Below are positions 1-6,563 of a stretch of DNA of 9,040 nt, piece after piece (position 1 is the stretch's first letter; each line of letters begins with the position of its first letter). This DNA is from Trueperaceae bacterium (GTDB lineage: Bacteria; Deinococcota; Deinococci; Deinococcales; Trueperaceae). Both the position numbers and the translations under genes were made by a program. The notes below the pieces were generated by a model. The model was given only the letters and a program-made list of their open reading frames with translations, had not been told where the DNA came from and ran no database searches. Location: NCBI GenBank assembly GCA_029210865.1, contig JARGGE010000094.1, forward strand, positions 1-9,040, in the 5' to 3' direction.

Positions 1-33
1 GCCCCGCGGGCCACGGTCGCCGATCGCGACGCC

Positions 34-2163
34 GTGGCGCCGGCCGGCGCGGCCCGCATCGCCGACACCGCCGCTGTGGCGCCTGTGGGCGCGGCCCCCT
101 TCGCCGACGCCGACGCGCTCCTCGACGCTCCCTTGGAGGGTCGCGCCGTCGACCTCGGGGCGCAGGCGGCCCGCAAGCTCGCCGAGGTCGGGCTGAGCAG
201 CTACCGCGACGTCCTCGGCCATGCGCCGCGACGCTGGGAGGACCGGCGCGCCTTACCCTCGTTCGCCGCCGTCCAGGGCCTGGAGCGGGCCACCGTCGTC
301 GGCACGGTGGTCGGGCGCAAGCTGGTCCCCACCCGCAAGGGGGCCGGGGTGCTGCGCGCGGTGCTCGAGGACGCGGCCGGCGCCCGGCTGACGGCCGTCT
401 GGTTCCACCGGCCGTGGGTGGAGAAGCAGCTCTTCCCGGGGCAGCGGGCGATCGTCACCGGCCGCGTCAAGCCGCGCGGGCGTTCGGTCGAGCTGCACGT
501 GGAGGGCTTCGAGGTCGACGACGAGGGGCCGTCCCTCTCGACCGGGCGCATCGTGGCCGTGTACCCGAGTACGCAAGGGCTCAGCCAGGCCTACCTGCGT
601 CGCGCGGTCGACCGGACCCTCGCTGCGCTGCCCCGCGTCCCCGACCCGCTCCCCGCACGCCTGCGCCGCGAGCTCGAGCTCGTCGACGCCGACCGGGCCT
701 GGCGCGACGTCCACCAGCCCCCGGACGAGGCGGGGCTGCAGCAAGCGTTGCGGCGCTTGAAGTTCGACGAGTTCCTGCTCCTGGAGCTGCGTGTGCTGCT
801 GCAGCGCGACGGCGGGGCCGGCCGCTCGGTCGCCTCGGCCGCAGCCGACGAGGTCGCCTTCGAAGCCGCGCTGCCCTTCGTGCTGACGGGGGCGCAGCGC
901 GCCGCGCTGCGCGCGATCCGCGAGGACCTGGAGCAGCCACGGCAGATGGCGCGGCTCTTGATGGGCGACGTCGGCAGCGGCAAGACGGCCGTCGCCGCCG
1001 GGGCCGCCTGGACGGTCGTGCGGGGCGGCGCCCAGGTCGCCGTCATGGCGCCCACGGAGCTCCTCGCCCGCCAGCACCTGACCTCGTTCACCTCGCTGCT
1101 GTGGCCGCTGGGGGTGACGGTCGACCTGCTCGTCGGCAGCCTCGGCGCGGGCGAGCGGCGCGCGGTCCGTGCCCGCGTCGCCGGCGGCGGGGTCGACGTG
1201 GTCGTCGGGACCCATGCGCTGATCCAGGAAGGGGTCGCCTTCCGCGACCTGGGGTTGGCGGTGATCGACGAGGAGCACCGCTTCGGCGTCGAGCAGCGCC
1301 GCAAGCTCATCCGCGACGCGCCCGACGTGCTCGTCATGACCGCCACCCCCATCCCGCGGTCGCTGGCGCTCACGCAGTACGGTGACCTCGACGTGACCGT
1401 CCTCGACGCGAAGCCGCCCGGCCGCACCCCCGTCGCCACCGAGCTCTGCCGCGCAGGGGAGCGCCCCGCCGTCTACCGCCGGCTCGCGGCCGACGTCGCC
1501 GGCGGGCGCCAGGCGTACGTGGTCGCGCCGCTCGTCGACGATTCCGAGGCGCTCGACGAGGTGGTCTCGGCCACGGCCCTGCGCGACGAGCTGCGCGTCC
1601 TGTTGCCGCCCGAGGTGCGGCTGGGGCTCGTCCACGGGCGCCTCGCCGCGGTCGAGAAGGAGGCGGTGATGGACGACTTCCGCGCCCACCGCATCGACGT
1701 CCTGGTCGCGACGACCGTGGTCGAGGTGGGCGTCGACGTCGCCAACGCCACGGTCATCGTCATCGAGAACGCCGAGCGCTTCGGGCTCGCGCAGCTGCAC
1801 CAGCTCCGCGGCCGGGTCGGGCGCGGCGAGGCGCCGGGGCGGTGCGTGCTCGTCGCCGGCGAGGCCGGGCGCGCCACGCTCGCCCGCCTGCGGGTGGTCG
1901 AGAAGCACACCGACGGGTTCTTGATCGCCGAGGAGGACCTGCGCCTGCGTGGGCCCGGCGAGCTCCGCGGGACGCGCCAGTCCGGGCTCCCCGACCTGTC
2001 CTTCGGCGACCTCGTCGCCGACGTCGCCATCATCGAGCGCGCGCGCGAGGTCGCGCAGCGCATGCTCGCCGCCTCGCCGCGGCTCGACGCGCCGTGGGCG
2101 GCGCGCCTGCGCGCCGAGCTGCAGCGCACCGAGCGCGCGATCGGGTTCCGGGAGACGCTGTGA
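34..2163 (+). CDS. recG: ATP-dependent DNA helicase RecG (start near the window edge)
   Basis: RecG is a superfamily 2 helicase that remodels stalled replication forks and branch-migrates Holliday junctions. The 709-residue reading has the family layout. An N-terminal helical region (about 30-75) with the PRRWEDR motif leads into an OB-fold wedge domain (about 88-150) that grips branched DNA. The first helicase domain carries Walker A GDVGSGKT (311-318), the motif II box DEEH (412-415) and TATP (436-439). The second carries QLHQLRGRVGRG (587-598), and the C-terminal TRG region (about 635-655) contains LRGPGELRGTRQSG. Length fits the usual 680-750 residues. The GTG at 34 is the first likely start, but the frame stays open to base 1 and no Shine-Dalgarno is visible, so the true start could lie upstream. 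Motif II reads DEEH where RecG usually has DEQH. The stop lies 13 nt before the next gene, so the two are probably cotranscribed. Identity is very secure; the start is not. Confidence 0.96.
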   Translation: MAPAGAARIADTAAVAPVGAAPFADADALLDAPLEGRAVDLGAQAARKLAEVGLSSYRDVLGHAPRRWEDRRALPSFAAVQGLERATVVGTVVGRKLVPTRKGAGVLRAVLEDAAGARLTAVWFHRPWVEKQLFPGQRAIVTGRVKPRGRSVELHVEGFEVDDEGPSLSTGRIVAVYPSTQGLSQAYLRRAVDRTLAALPRVPDPLPARLRRELELVDADRAWRDVHQPPDEAGLQQALRRLKFDEFLLLELRVLLQRDGGAGRSVASAAADEVAFEAALPFVLTGAQRAALRAIREDLEQPRQMARLLMGDVGSGKTAVAAGAAWTVVRGGAQVAVMAPTELLARQHLTSFTSLLWPLGVTVDLLVGSLGAGERRAVRARVAGGGVDVVVGTHALIQEGVAFRDLGLAVIDEEHRFGVEQRRKLIRDAPDVLVMTATPIPRSLALTQYGDLDVTVLDAKPPGRTPVATELCRAGERPAVYRRLAADVAGGRQAYVVAPLVDDSEALDEVVSATALRDELRVLLPPEVRLGLVHGRLAAVEKEAVMDDFRAHRIDVLVATTVVEVGVDVANATVIVIENAERFGLAQLHQLRGRVGRGEAPGRCVLVAGEAGRATLARLRVVEKHTDGFLIAEEDLRLRGPGELRGTRQSGLPDLSFGDLVADVAIIERAREVAQRMLAASPRLDAPWAARLRAELQRTERAIGFRETL

Positions 2164-2169
2164 AGGAGG
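2163..2169 (+). promoter_or_regulatory. Strong Shine-Dalgarno for the membrane-protein gene
   Basis: AAGGAGG begins on the last base of the recG stop codon and sits 7 nt before the GTG at 2177. It fixes that start, although the frame is open for another 76 codons upstream inside recG. Its position suggests that ribosomes finishing recG re-initiate here. Confidence 0.8.
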
Positions 2170-2176
2170 CATCGAC

Positions 2177-2716
2177 GTGAGGTTGCTGGGCCGGTTCGCG
2201 TTCGTGCTCGTGGTCCTCGGGCTCCTGCTGGGCTGGATCGTCCGCTCGCGCTGGGGGACGCGCCCTGGCGCCCGCTTCTGGTGGGCGACCTTCGCGCCGG
2301 CGGCGGTGCACGCCGCCTACGTGGTCCAGCGCGCCGTCGCCACGGGCCTGCCCTGGGTGGCGACCGGCGCGTACGCGGCCGCCTCGCTGGCGCTGCTCGT
2401 CGCCGCCTGGCTCGCCGTCCGGCGCCTGCACGCCGGGCCACGGGTCTGGGCGGCGGCCGTCCCGATCGCGCACGCCCTGGCGCACGCGATCGCCACGAGC
2501 TTGCTGGGGAGCGCCTTCTCGGCCGCGTCCGTCGCCCCGCCGGTGGTCGGGCCCGCGCTCGTGGTCGGCTGGGCGCTGGTCGTCGGCAGCGCCTGGGTGG
2601 TCGTGCTCGCCGCCGGCGCCGGCGGGGCCGGCCCGGGATGGTGGCGCCGCCGGCGCGCGCGGCTCGCCCGCCGTGACCCCGCGGCGAGCGACGCCCCTGC
2701 TAGACTCGACGCGTGA
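2177..2716 (+). CDS. Small polytopic membrane protein, function unknown
   Basis: I do not recognise the family. The 179-residue product starts at a GTG behind a strong Shine-Dalgarno. It shows about five hydrophobic segments: roughly 7-22, 36-51, 61-81, 90-110 and 123-146. A basic tail follows with RRRR at 157-160, which would favour a cytoplasmic C terminus. Within predicted membrane segments it has His45 and a pair His99/His103 four residues apart, so on one helix face. Buried histidines sometimes bind metal or haem, but nothing else supports that here. The gene lies 13 nt after recG, and its TGA overlaps the GTG of the following lipoprotein gene, so the two envelope proteins may act together. 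The reading is confidently a gene because of its start signal, tight packing and coherent membrane segments. Its role is unknown. Confidence 0.75.
   Translation: MRLLGRFAFVLVVLGLLLGWIVRSRWGTRPGARFWWATFAPAAVHAAYVVQRAVATGLPWVATGAYAAASLALLVAAWLAVRRLHAGPRVWAAAVPIAHALAHAIATSLLGSAFSAASVAPPVVGPALVVGWALVVGSAWVVVLAAGAGGAGPGWWRRRRARLARRDPAASDAPARLDA
2701..2706 (+). promoter_or_regulatory. Candidate -10 box of a leaderless promoter for the lipoprotein gene
   Basis: TAGACT matches the TANNNT -10 pattern of actinobacterial housekeeping promoters. It ends 6 nt before the GTG at 2713, so transcription would begin on or next to the start codon and give a leaderless mRNA. The gene has no good Shine-Dalgarno, which fits. 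I see no convincing -35 hexamer at the right distance, but this element is often weak in actinobacteria. TA-containing hexamers are scarce in this GC-rich DNA, which makes the position notable. Confidence 0.5.
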
Positions 2717-3735
2717 CGCCGAGCGCGATCGCACGCCCCCACCGCCGCGCCCTCGCCGCGCTCCTCGCGGTCGGCGCCCTCGTGCTGGCAGCCGGCTGCG
2801 CCCCGCGGGCCGTCAGCGAGATCACCGAAGCGATCCCGCTCGTGGACGTCGTGGCCCCCCGCTTCGAGACCGATGCCGCCGGGACCCGCATCGAGCGCTT
2901 CGATCCGCCGGGCGCCGGCGCCGGCCTCGAGGCGGCGTTGGCGGCGATCGTGCGCAACCCGAACGAGTTCGGCATCGTCCTCGAGCGCGTCGAGTGGACG
3001 CTGCTGCTCGCCGGCGAGCCGGTGGCCTCGGGCGTGCTCGAGCCCGGCCTCGCCGTGCCCGCCTTCGCCGACGTCGGCCTCACCTGGACCGCGGAGGCGT
3101 CGCTGGCGGGAACGCCCAAACTGTGGCAGCCGATCGTGGGCGCCTTCGCCGGGCGGCCGCTCGCGTTCGAGGTCCGCGGCCGGCTGCGCTTCGTGTCGGA
3201 GGTCTACGCCTTCACGAGCGGCGAGCGCGCGCTGTTCGGCGGCGACCTCGTCGCGCGCCAGAGCGTGCGCGCGCCGGAGCTGGCGCTCGTCGCCGGCGCC
3301 CACGAGGCCACGGCGGTGCGTCCCGACGCCCCCGTGTTGCGCATGGCGGTCGAGGTGACCAACCCAGGCGACGTCGGCTACTTCCTGTCGGCGCGCGGCG
3401 TGGGCGTCGCGCTCGGCGTGCCTCGCGCCGCCTCGGTCGACGCCCTGCGGCCGGTGACCGCGGACGAGGTGCTCGACGTGATGAACGTCGGCCGCGTCGA
3501 CCTGGCGCCGGTGCCCGTGCCCGCCGGCGCACGCGTGCGCACCGACCTGCTCGTCTACGTCGACCCGTCGACCCTGACGCCGGCGGCGCTGCAGCGGCTC
3601 GAGGCGGCGCTCGCGGGGGTCCCGACGCCCTTCCTGCTCGTGGGCGTCTGGGCGTACGACGTGCTCGGCGTGGACAGCTTCACCGTCAGCGACGAAGCGA
3701 CCCTGTACGGCCTGCTCGGCGGGCCCGCGCGCTGA
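2713..3735 (+). CDS. Predicted lipoprotein with two LEA14/WHy-like domains
   Basis: The 340-residue product begins with a basic stretch (RPHRR), a hydrophobic core and LAAGC, giving a probable lipidated Cys29, so it should be anchored to the outer face of the membrane. The mature part looks like two LEA type 2 (WHy) beta-sandwich domains. The first (about 44-170) contains VRNPNEFGI (80-88) followed by LERVEWTLLLAGEPVASG, closely matching the family pattern of N-P-N plus an amphipathic strand. The second (about 187-335) contains EVTNPGD (214-220) followed by alternating hydrophobic strands. WHy domains occur in plant and bacterial stress and desiccation proteins and in some bacterial lipoproteins; no ligand is established here. 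The GTG start overlaps the preceding stop by four bases, and a separate TAGACT promoter box lies just upstream. The lipoprotein call is good and the domain call is from motif reading only. Confidence 0.75.
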   Translation: MTPSAIARPHRRALAALLAVGALVLAAGCAPRAVSEITEAIPLVDVVAPRFETDAAGTRIERFDPPGAGAGLEAALAAIVRNPNEFGIVLERVEWTLLLAGEPVASGVLEPGLAVPAFADVGLTWTAEASLAGTPKLWQPIVGAFAGRPLAFEVRGRLRFVSEVYAFTSGERALFGGDLVARQSVRAPELALVAGAHEATAVRPDAPVLRMAVEVTNPGDVGYFLSARGVGVALGVPRAASVDALRPVTADEVLDVMNVGRVDLAPVPVPAGARVRTDLLVYVDPSTLTPAALQRLEAALAGVPTPFLLVGVWAYDVLGVDSFTVSDEATLYGLLGGPAR

Positions 3736-3736
3736 C

Positions 3737-3757
3737 GCCCGCGTGCGCCGCGCGGGC
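3737..3757 (+). terminator. GC-rich hairpin after the lipoprotein gene, possible terminator
   Basis: GCCCGCG (3737-3743) pairs exactly with CGCGGGC (3751-3757) around a 7-nt loop, starting 2 nt after the lipoprotein stop. There is no U tract, so it is not a canonical intrinsic terminator. U-less hairpins have been proposed as terminators in actinobacteria. A second inverted repeat, GCCGAC (3759-3764) with GTCGGC (3782-3787), follows before the serA promoter box. In DNA this GC-rich such repeats arise by chance, so confidence is low. Confidence 0.3.
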
Positions 3758-3800
3758 AGCCGACCCGCCGGCGGCGGACCCGTCGGCACTCGGCTCGGGG

Positions 3801-3806
3801 TAGGCT
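3801..3806 (+). promoter_or_regulatory. Candidate -10 box of a leaderless promoter for serA
   Basis: TAGGCT fits TANNNT and ends 7 nt before the serA ATG at 3814, so the transcript would start at the start codon or within one base of it. The preceding 20 nt hold no Shine-Dalgarno. No clear -35 element is seen. It marks the likely start of the serA-aminotransferase transcript and separates it from the recG cluster. Confidence 0.55.
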
Positions 3807-3813
3807 GCGCGCC

Positions 3814-5391
3814 ATGTTCCGGATCCTCGTCACCGACGCGGTCGCCCTGGGCGACGTCCGCTACGACGACGTCGAGGTGGTCGACCGCGCCGGCATGCCG
3901 CGCGCCGAGATCCTCGAGGTCATCGGTCAGTTCGACGTTCTGATCACGCGTTCGCGCACCCAGGTGGACGAGGCCCTGCTCGCGGCGGCCGCACCACGGC
4001 TGCGCGTCGTGGGCCGCGGCGGGGTGGGCGTCGACAACATCGACCTCGACGCGGCCAGCCGCCACGGCGTCCTCGTCGTGAACGCCCCGGAGGCGAACAA
4101 CGTCTCGGCGGCCGAGCTCGCGATCGGTCTGCTGCTGGCCGCCGCGCGCGGCATCGGCCGCTCGGACGCGCTCGTGCGCGGAGGCACGTGGGACCGGGCG
4201 TTCCTCGGCCATGAGCTCGACGGCTCCGTGCTCGGGATCGTCGGCCTCGGCCGCATCGGCAGCCTGGTCGCCCGCCGCGCGCAGGGGCTCGGCATGACGG
4301 TACGCGCCTACGACCCTTACCTCAACCGCCGCACCGCCGAGGACCTGGGCGTCGAGCTCGTCGACGACCTGCTCGAGCTGCTCGCCGGTGTCCGCTTCCT
4401 GACCGTGCACACGCCGCTGACCGACGAGACCCGTGGGCTCGTCGACGCTGCCGCGCTCGCGGCGCTGCCGCGCGGGGCGATCGTGGTGAACGCCGCCCGC
4501 GGTGGCATCGTCGACGAGGCCGCGTTGGTCGCCGCCCTCGCCTCCGGCCACCTCTTCGCCGCCGGGCTCGACGTCTTCGTGGACGAGCCGCCGAGCGTCG
4601 ACCACCCGCTCCTCGTGCGCGACGACGTCGTCGTCACCGCGCACCTCGGTGCGAACACGGTCGAGGCGCAGGCGCGCGTGGGCTCGGAGATCCTGGATCG
4701 CACCGTGCGCGCGCTGCGCGGCGACGTCTCGCGCGGCGTCGTGAACGCGCCCGCGCTCGCCCCCGAGGTGACCGCGAAGCTCGGCCACCACCTCGCGCTC
4801 GGCGAGGCGCTCGGGAACGTCGTGGCGCAGCTCGCGCACGGGCGGGTGCGCGAGCTGACGGTCGAGTTCGCCGGCGCGTTCCCCATCGACCCCGACCCGA
4901 TCGCGGTGGGCGTCGCCAAGGGCTTCCTGGAACCGGTCCTGAGCGACCCGCCGACCTACGTGAACGCGCTGGCGATCGCCAAGGAGCGCGACGTGCGCGT
5001 CTCGCGAGTCGTCGCGGCGCGCCCGCGCGGCTACACGTCGCACGTGCTCGTCACCGCCTGGTTCGACGGCGGCAGCGTCTCCGCCGGCGGCACCGTCCTG
5101 GGCGACCACCCCCGCATCGTCGAGCTCGACGGCTTCCCGATCGAGATCCGCCCCGAGGGGACGATGCTCGTCTGCACCAACTACGACCGCCCGGGCGCCG
5201 TTGGCCGCGTGGGGACGGTGCTCGGCGACGCCGGGGTCAACATCTCCGGGATGCAGCTGTCGCGCGTCGGTGAGGACGGTCTGGCCATGTTCGCGCTCAC
5301 CCTCGACCAGGTCCCGGGCGAGACCGTGTTGGACGTCCTGCGGGGCATGACCGACGTCATCCACTCGCTGCGCGTCGTGCGCTTCGCCTGA
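3814..5391 (+). CDS. serA: D-3-phosphoglycerate dehydrogenase (long, ACT-containing form)
   Basis: SerA oxidises 3-phosphoglycerate to 3-phosphohydroxypyruvate with NAD+, the first step of the phosphorylated serine pathway in the cytoplasm. The 525-residue length matches the long form, as in Mycobacterium. The N-terminal substrate-binding lobe has TRSRTQVD and GRGGVGVDNID. The Rossmann motif is GLGRIG (144-149). The catalytic triad typical of the D-2-hydroxyacid dehydrogenase family is visible as Arg229 (in NAARGGIVDE), Glu258 (in FVDEPP) and His277 (in AHLGANT). An allosteric substrate-binding (ASB) domain spans about 310-445. A C-terminal ACT domain (about 450-525) begins with MLVCTNYDRPGAVGRVGTVL and probably mediates serine feedback. 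The ATG at 3814 follows a TAGGCT promoter box with no Shine-Dalgarno, so translation is probably leaderless. The stop is 17 nt before a class V aminotransferase, consistent with a serine operon. Confidence 0.96.
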   Translation: MFRILVTDAVALGDVRYDDVEVVDRAGMPRAEILEVIGQFDVLITRSRTQVDEALLAAAAPRLRVVGRGGVGVDNIDLDAASRHGVLVVNAPEANNVSAAELAIGLLLAAARGIGRSDALVRGGTWDRAFLGHELDGSVLGIVGLGRIGSLVARRAQGLGMTVRAYDPYLNRRTAEDLGVELVDDLLELLAGVRFLTVHTPLTDETRGLVDAAALAALPRGAIVVNAARGGIVDEAALVAALASGHLFAAGLDVFVDEPPSVDHPLLVRDDVVVTAHLGANTVEAQARVGSEILDRTVRALRGDVSRGVVNAPALAPEVTAKLGHHLALGEALGNVVAQLAHGRVRELTVEFAGAFPIDPDPIAVGVAKGFLEPVLSDPPTYVNALAIAKERDVRVSRVVAARPRGYTSHVLVTAWFDGGSVSAGGTVLGDHPRIVELDGFPIEIRPEGTMLVCTNYDRPGAVGRVGTVLGDAGVNISGMQLSRVGEDGLAMFALTLDQVPGETVLDVLRGMTDVIHSLRVVRFA

Positions 5392-5398
5392 CCGACCC

Positions 5399-5403
5399 GG
5401 AGG
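5399..5403 (+). promoter_or_regulatory. Shine-Dalgarno of the aminotransferase gene
   Basis: GGAGG lies 5 nt before the ATG at 5409, inside the 17-nt gap after serA. It confirms this ATG as the start and implies that the gene is read from the serA transcript by ordinary initiation, unlike serA itself. Confidence 0.75.
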
Positions 5404-5408
5404 TCGCC

Positions 5409-6563
5409 ATGCCCAAGGCCCGCCTGTTCGCCCCCGGCCCCGTCCCCGTGCACCCGGACGTCCTGGCGGCGCTCGCCCGACCGGTCCTCCACCACCGCAC
5501 GCCCGAGTTCCGTGCGCTCTTCGGGCGCGTCCGGGCCGCGCTCGCCGAGGTCTGCGAGGTACCCGGCGACGACGTGCTGTTGGTCTCGGGCTCGGGCACC
5601 AGCGTCTTCGAGGCGACGCTCCTCGCGAGCGTGCCGGCCGGCGGCCGGGTCGTGGCGCTGACGGGTGGCGTGTTCGGCGAGCGCTGGGCGAGCCTCGCGC
5701 GCCGGTTCGGCTTCGACGTGCGCGTCGTCGACGTGCCGTGGGGGCGCGCCTTCGATCCGCAGCAGGTCGCGGACGAGCTGCGCGCCGGTCCGGCGCCCGA
5801 TGCGGTCACCGTCGTGCACTCCGAGACCTCGACCGGCGTGCTCCACGACGTCGCCGCCATCGCCGCGGCGGTGCGCTCGGTCGCGCCGGACGCGCTCGTG
5901 CTCGTCGACGCCGTCACCAGCCTGGCCGTGGCCGAGCTGCGGCCGCACTCCTGGGGTCTGGACGCGGTGGTGAGCGGGTCGCAGAAGGGGGTGCGGCTGC
6001 CGCCCGGCCTGGGCTTCGCCTGGCTCTCGGAGCGCGCCTGGGCGCGGGTGCCCGACCCTTCCGCGCGCGTGCCGACGTTCTCGCTTGACCTCCACGCCGA
6101 GCGCCCCAAGCAGCGCAGTGGCGACGCCGGCGCCACGCCCCCGGTCTCGCTCGTCGTCGCGGCCGAGGTCGGCCTCGCACAGCTGCTCGCCGAGCCGGCC
6201 CCCGCCCGCTGGGCTGCCAAGGAGCGACGGAACCGGGCGCTGCTCGCCGCGGGGACGGCGATCGGCGCGCGCGCCTTCGCCGAGCGGCCGAGCCCCGCGT
6301 TGGCCGCGCTGACGACCCCGGACGGCCTCGACGCCGCGGCGGTCGTGCACGCGCTCGCCGGGCGAGGTGTGCGGATCGCCGGTGGCCAGCAGCACCTCAA
6401 GCCGACGCTGCTGCGGCCGAGCGCCCTCGGCGACGTCGACGGCTACGACGTCGTGCTCCTGGCGGCGGCGCTCGAGGACGCCTTCCGCGACGTCGGGGCG
6501 AGGGTGCCGTACGGTGCGGCGACCGCTGCCGCGCTCGCGGTGCTCGACGAGGCGCGCGCCTAG
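5409..6563 (+). CDS. Class V PLP-dependent aminotransferase, probable phosphoserine aminotransferase
   Basis: This 384-residue fold-type I enzyme resembles the alanine-glyoxylate/serine-pyruvate aminotransferase group. The N terminus has APGPVPV (8-14). SGSGT (60-64) should hold the PLP phosphate, Asp167 in LVDAVTSL should pair with the pyridine nitrogen, and Lys193 in SGSQKG should form the internal aldimine. Near the C terminus, GGQQHLKPTLLRPSALG matches the GGQ...R-x-x-x-x-G region, with Arg336 the likely carboxylate-binding residue. HHRTPEF (28-34) recalls the HRxxEF stretch of classical SerC, whose His-Arg pair contacts substrate phosphate. The gene follows serA by 17 nt with its own Shine-Dalgarno, so it likely transaminates 3-phosphohydroxypyruvate with glutamate, as related archaeal enzymes do. 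A glyoxylate- or pyruvate-using role is the main alternative, so no symbol is given. Its TAG stop shares the CTAG at 6560-6563 with the stop of the opposing methyltransferase gene. Confidence 0.88.
   Translation: MPKARLFAPGPVPVHPDVLAALARPVLHHRTPEFRALFGRVRAALAEVCEVPGDDVLLVSGSGTSVFEATLLASVPAGGRVVALTGGVFGERWASLARRFGFDVRVVDVPWGRAFDPQQVADELRAGPAPDAVTVVHSETSTGVLHDVAAIAAAVRSVAPDALVLVDAVTSLAVAELRPHSWGLDAVVSGSQKGVRLPPGLGFAWLSERAWARVPDPSARVPTFSLDLHAERPKQRSGDAGATPPVSLVVAAEVGLAQLLAEPAPARWAAKERRNRALLAAGTAIGARAFAERPSPALAALTTPDGLDAAAVVHALAGRGVRIAGGQQHLKPTLLRPSALGDVDGYDVVLLAAALEDAFRDVGARVPYGAATAAALAVLDEARA

Noticed and set aside
414..1385. 323-codon plus-strand frame inside recG
   Set aside because: It overlaps the helicase motifs out of frame and is dominated by R, A, G and P, the signature of a shifted frame in GC-rich DNA.
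253..2172. 639-codon open frame on the minus strand opposite recG
   Set aside because: It mirrors a certain gene. In GC-rich DNA with G/C at third positions the opposite frame rarely meets a stop. Its translation is a low-complexity mix of D, R, G, A, E and H without domains.
1949..2176. Longer form of the membrane protein starting inside recG
   Set aside because: The extra 76 codons give a Ser/Arg/Pro-rich out-of-frame stretch over the RecG TRG region, while a strong Shine-Dalgarno precedes the GTG at 2177.
2317..5364. 1015-codon open frame on the minus strand across the membrane protein, lipoprotein and serA genes
   Set aside because: It runs antisense through three supported genes and through an intergenic gap, with no motif, start signal or coherent composition. 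It is a GC-bias shadow.
6550..6561. Palindrome AGGCGCGCGCCT as a bidirectional terminator
   Set aside because: With a minimal loop it leaves only about four base pairs, it has no U tract on either side, and GC-only palindromes are expected by chance here.
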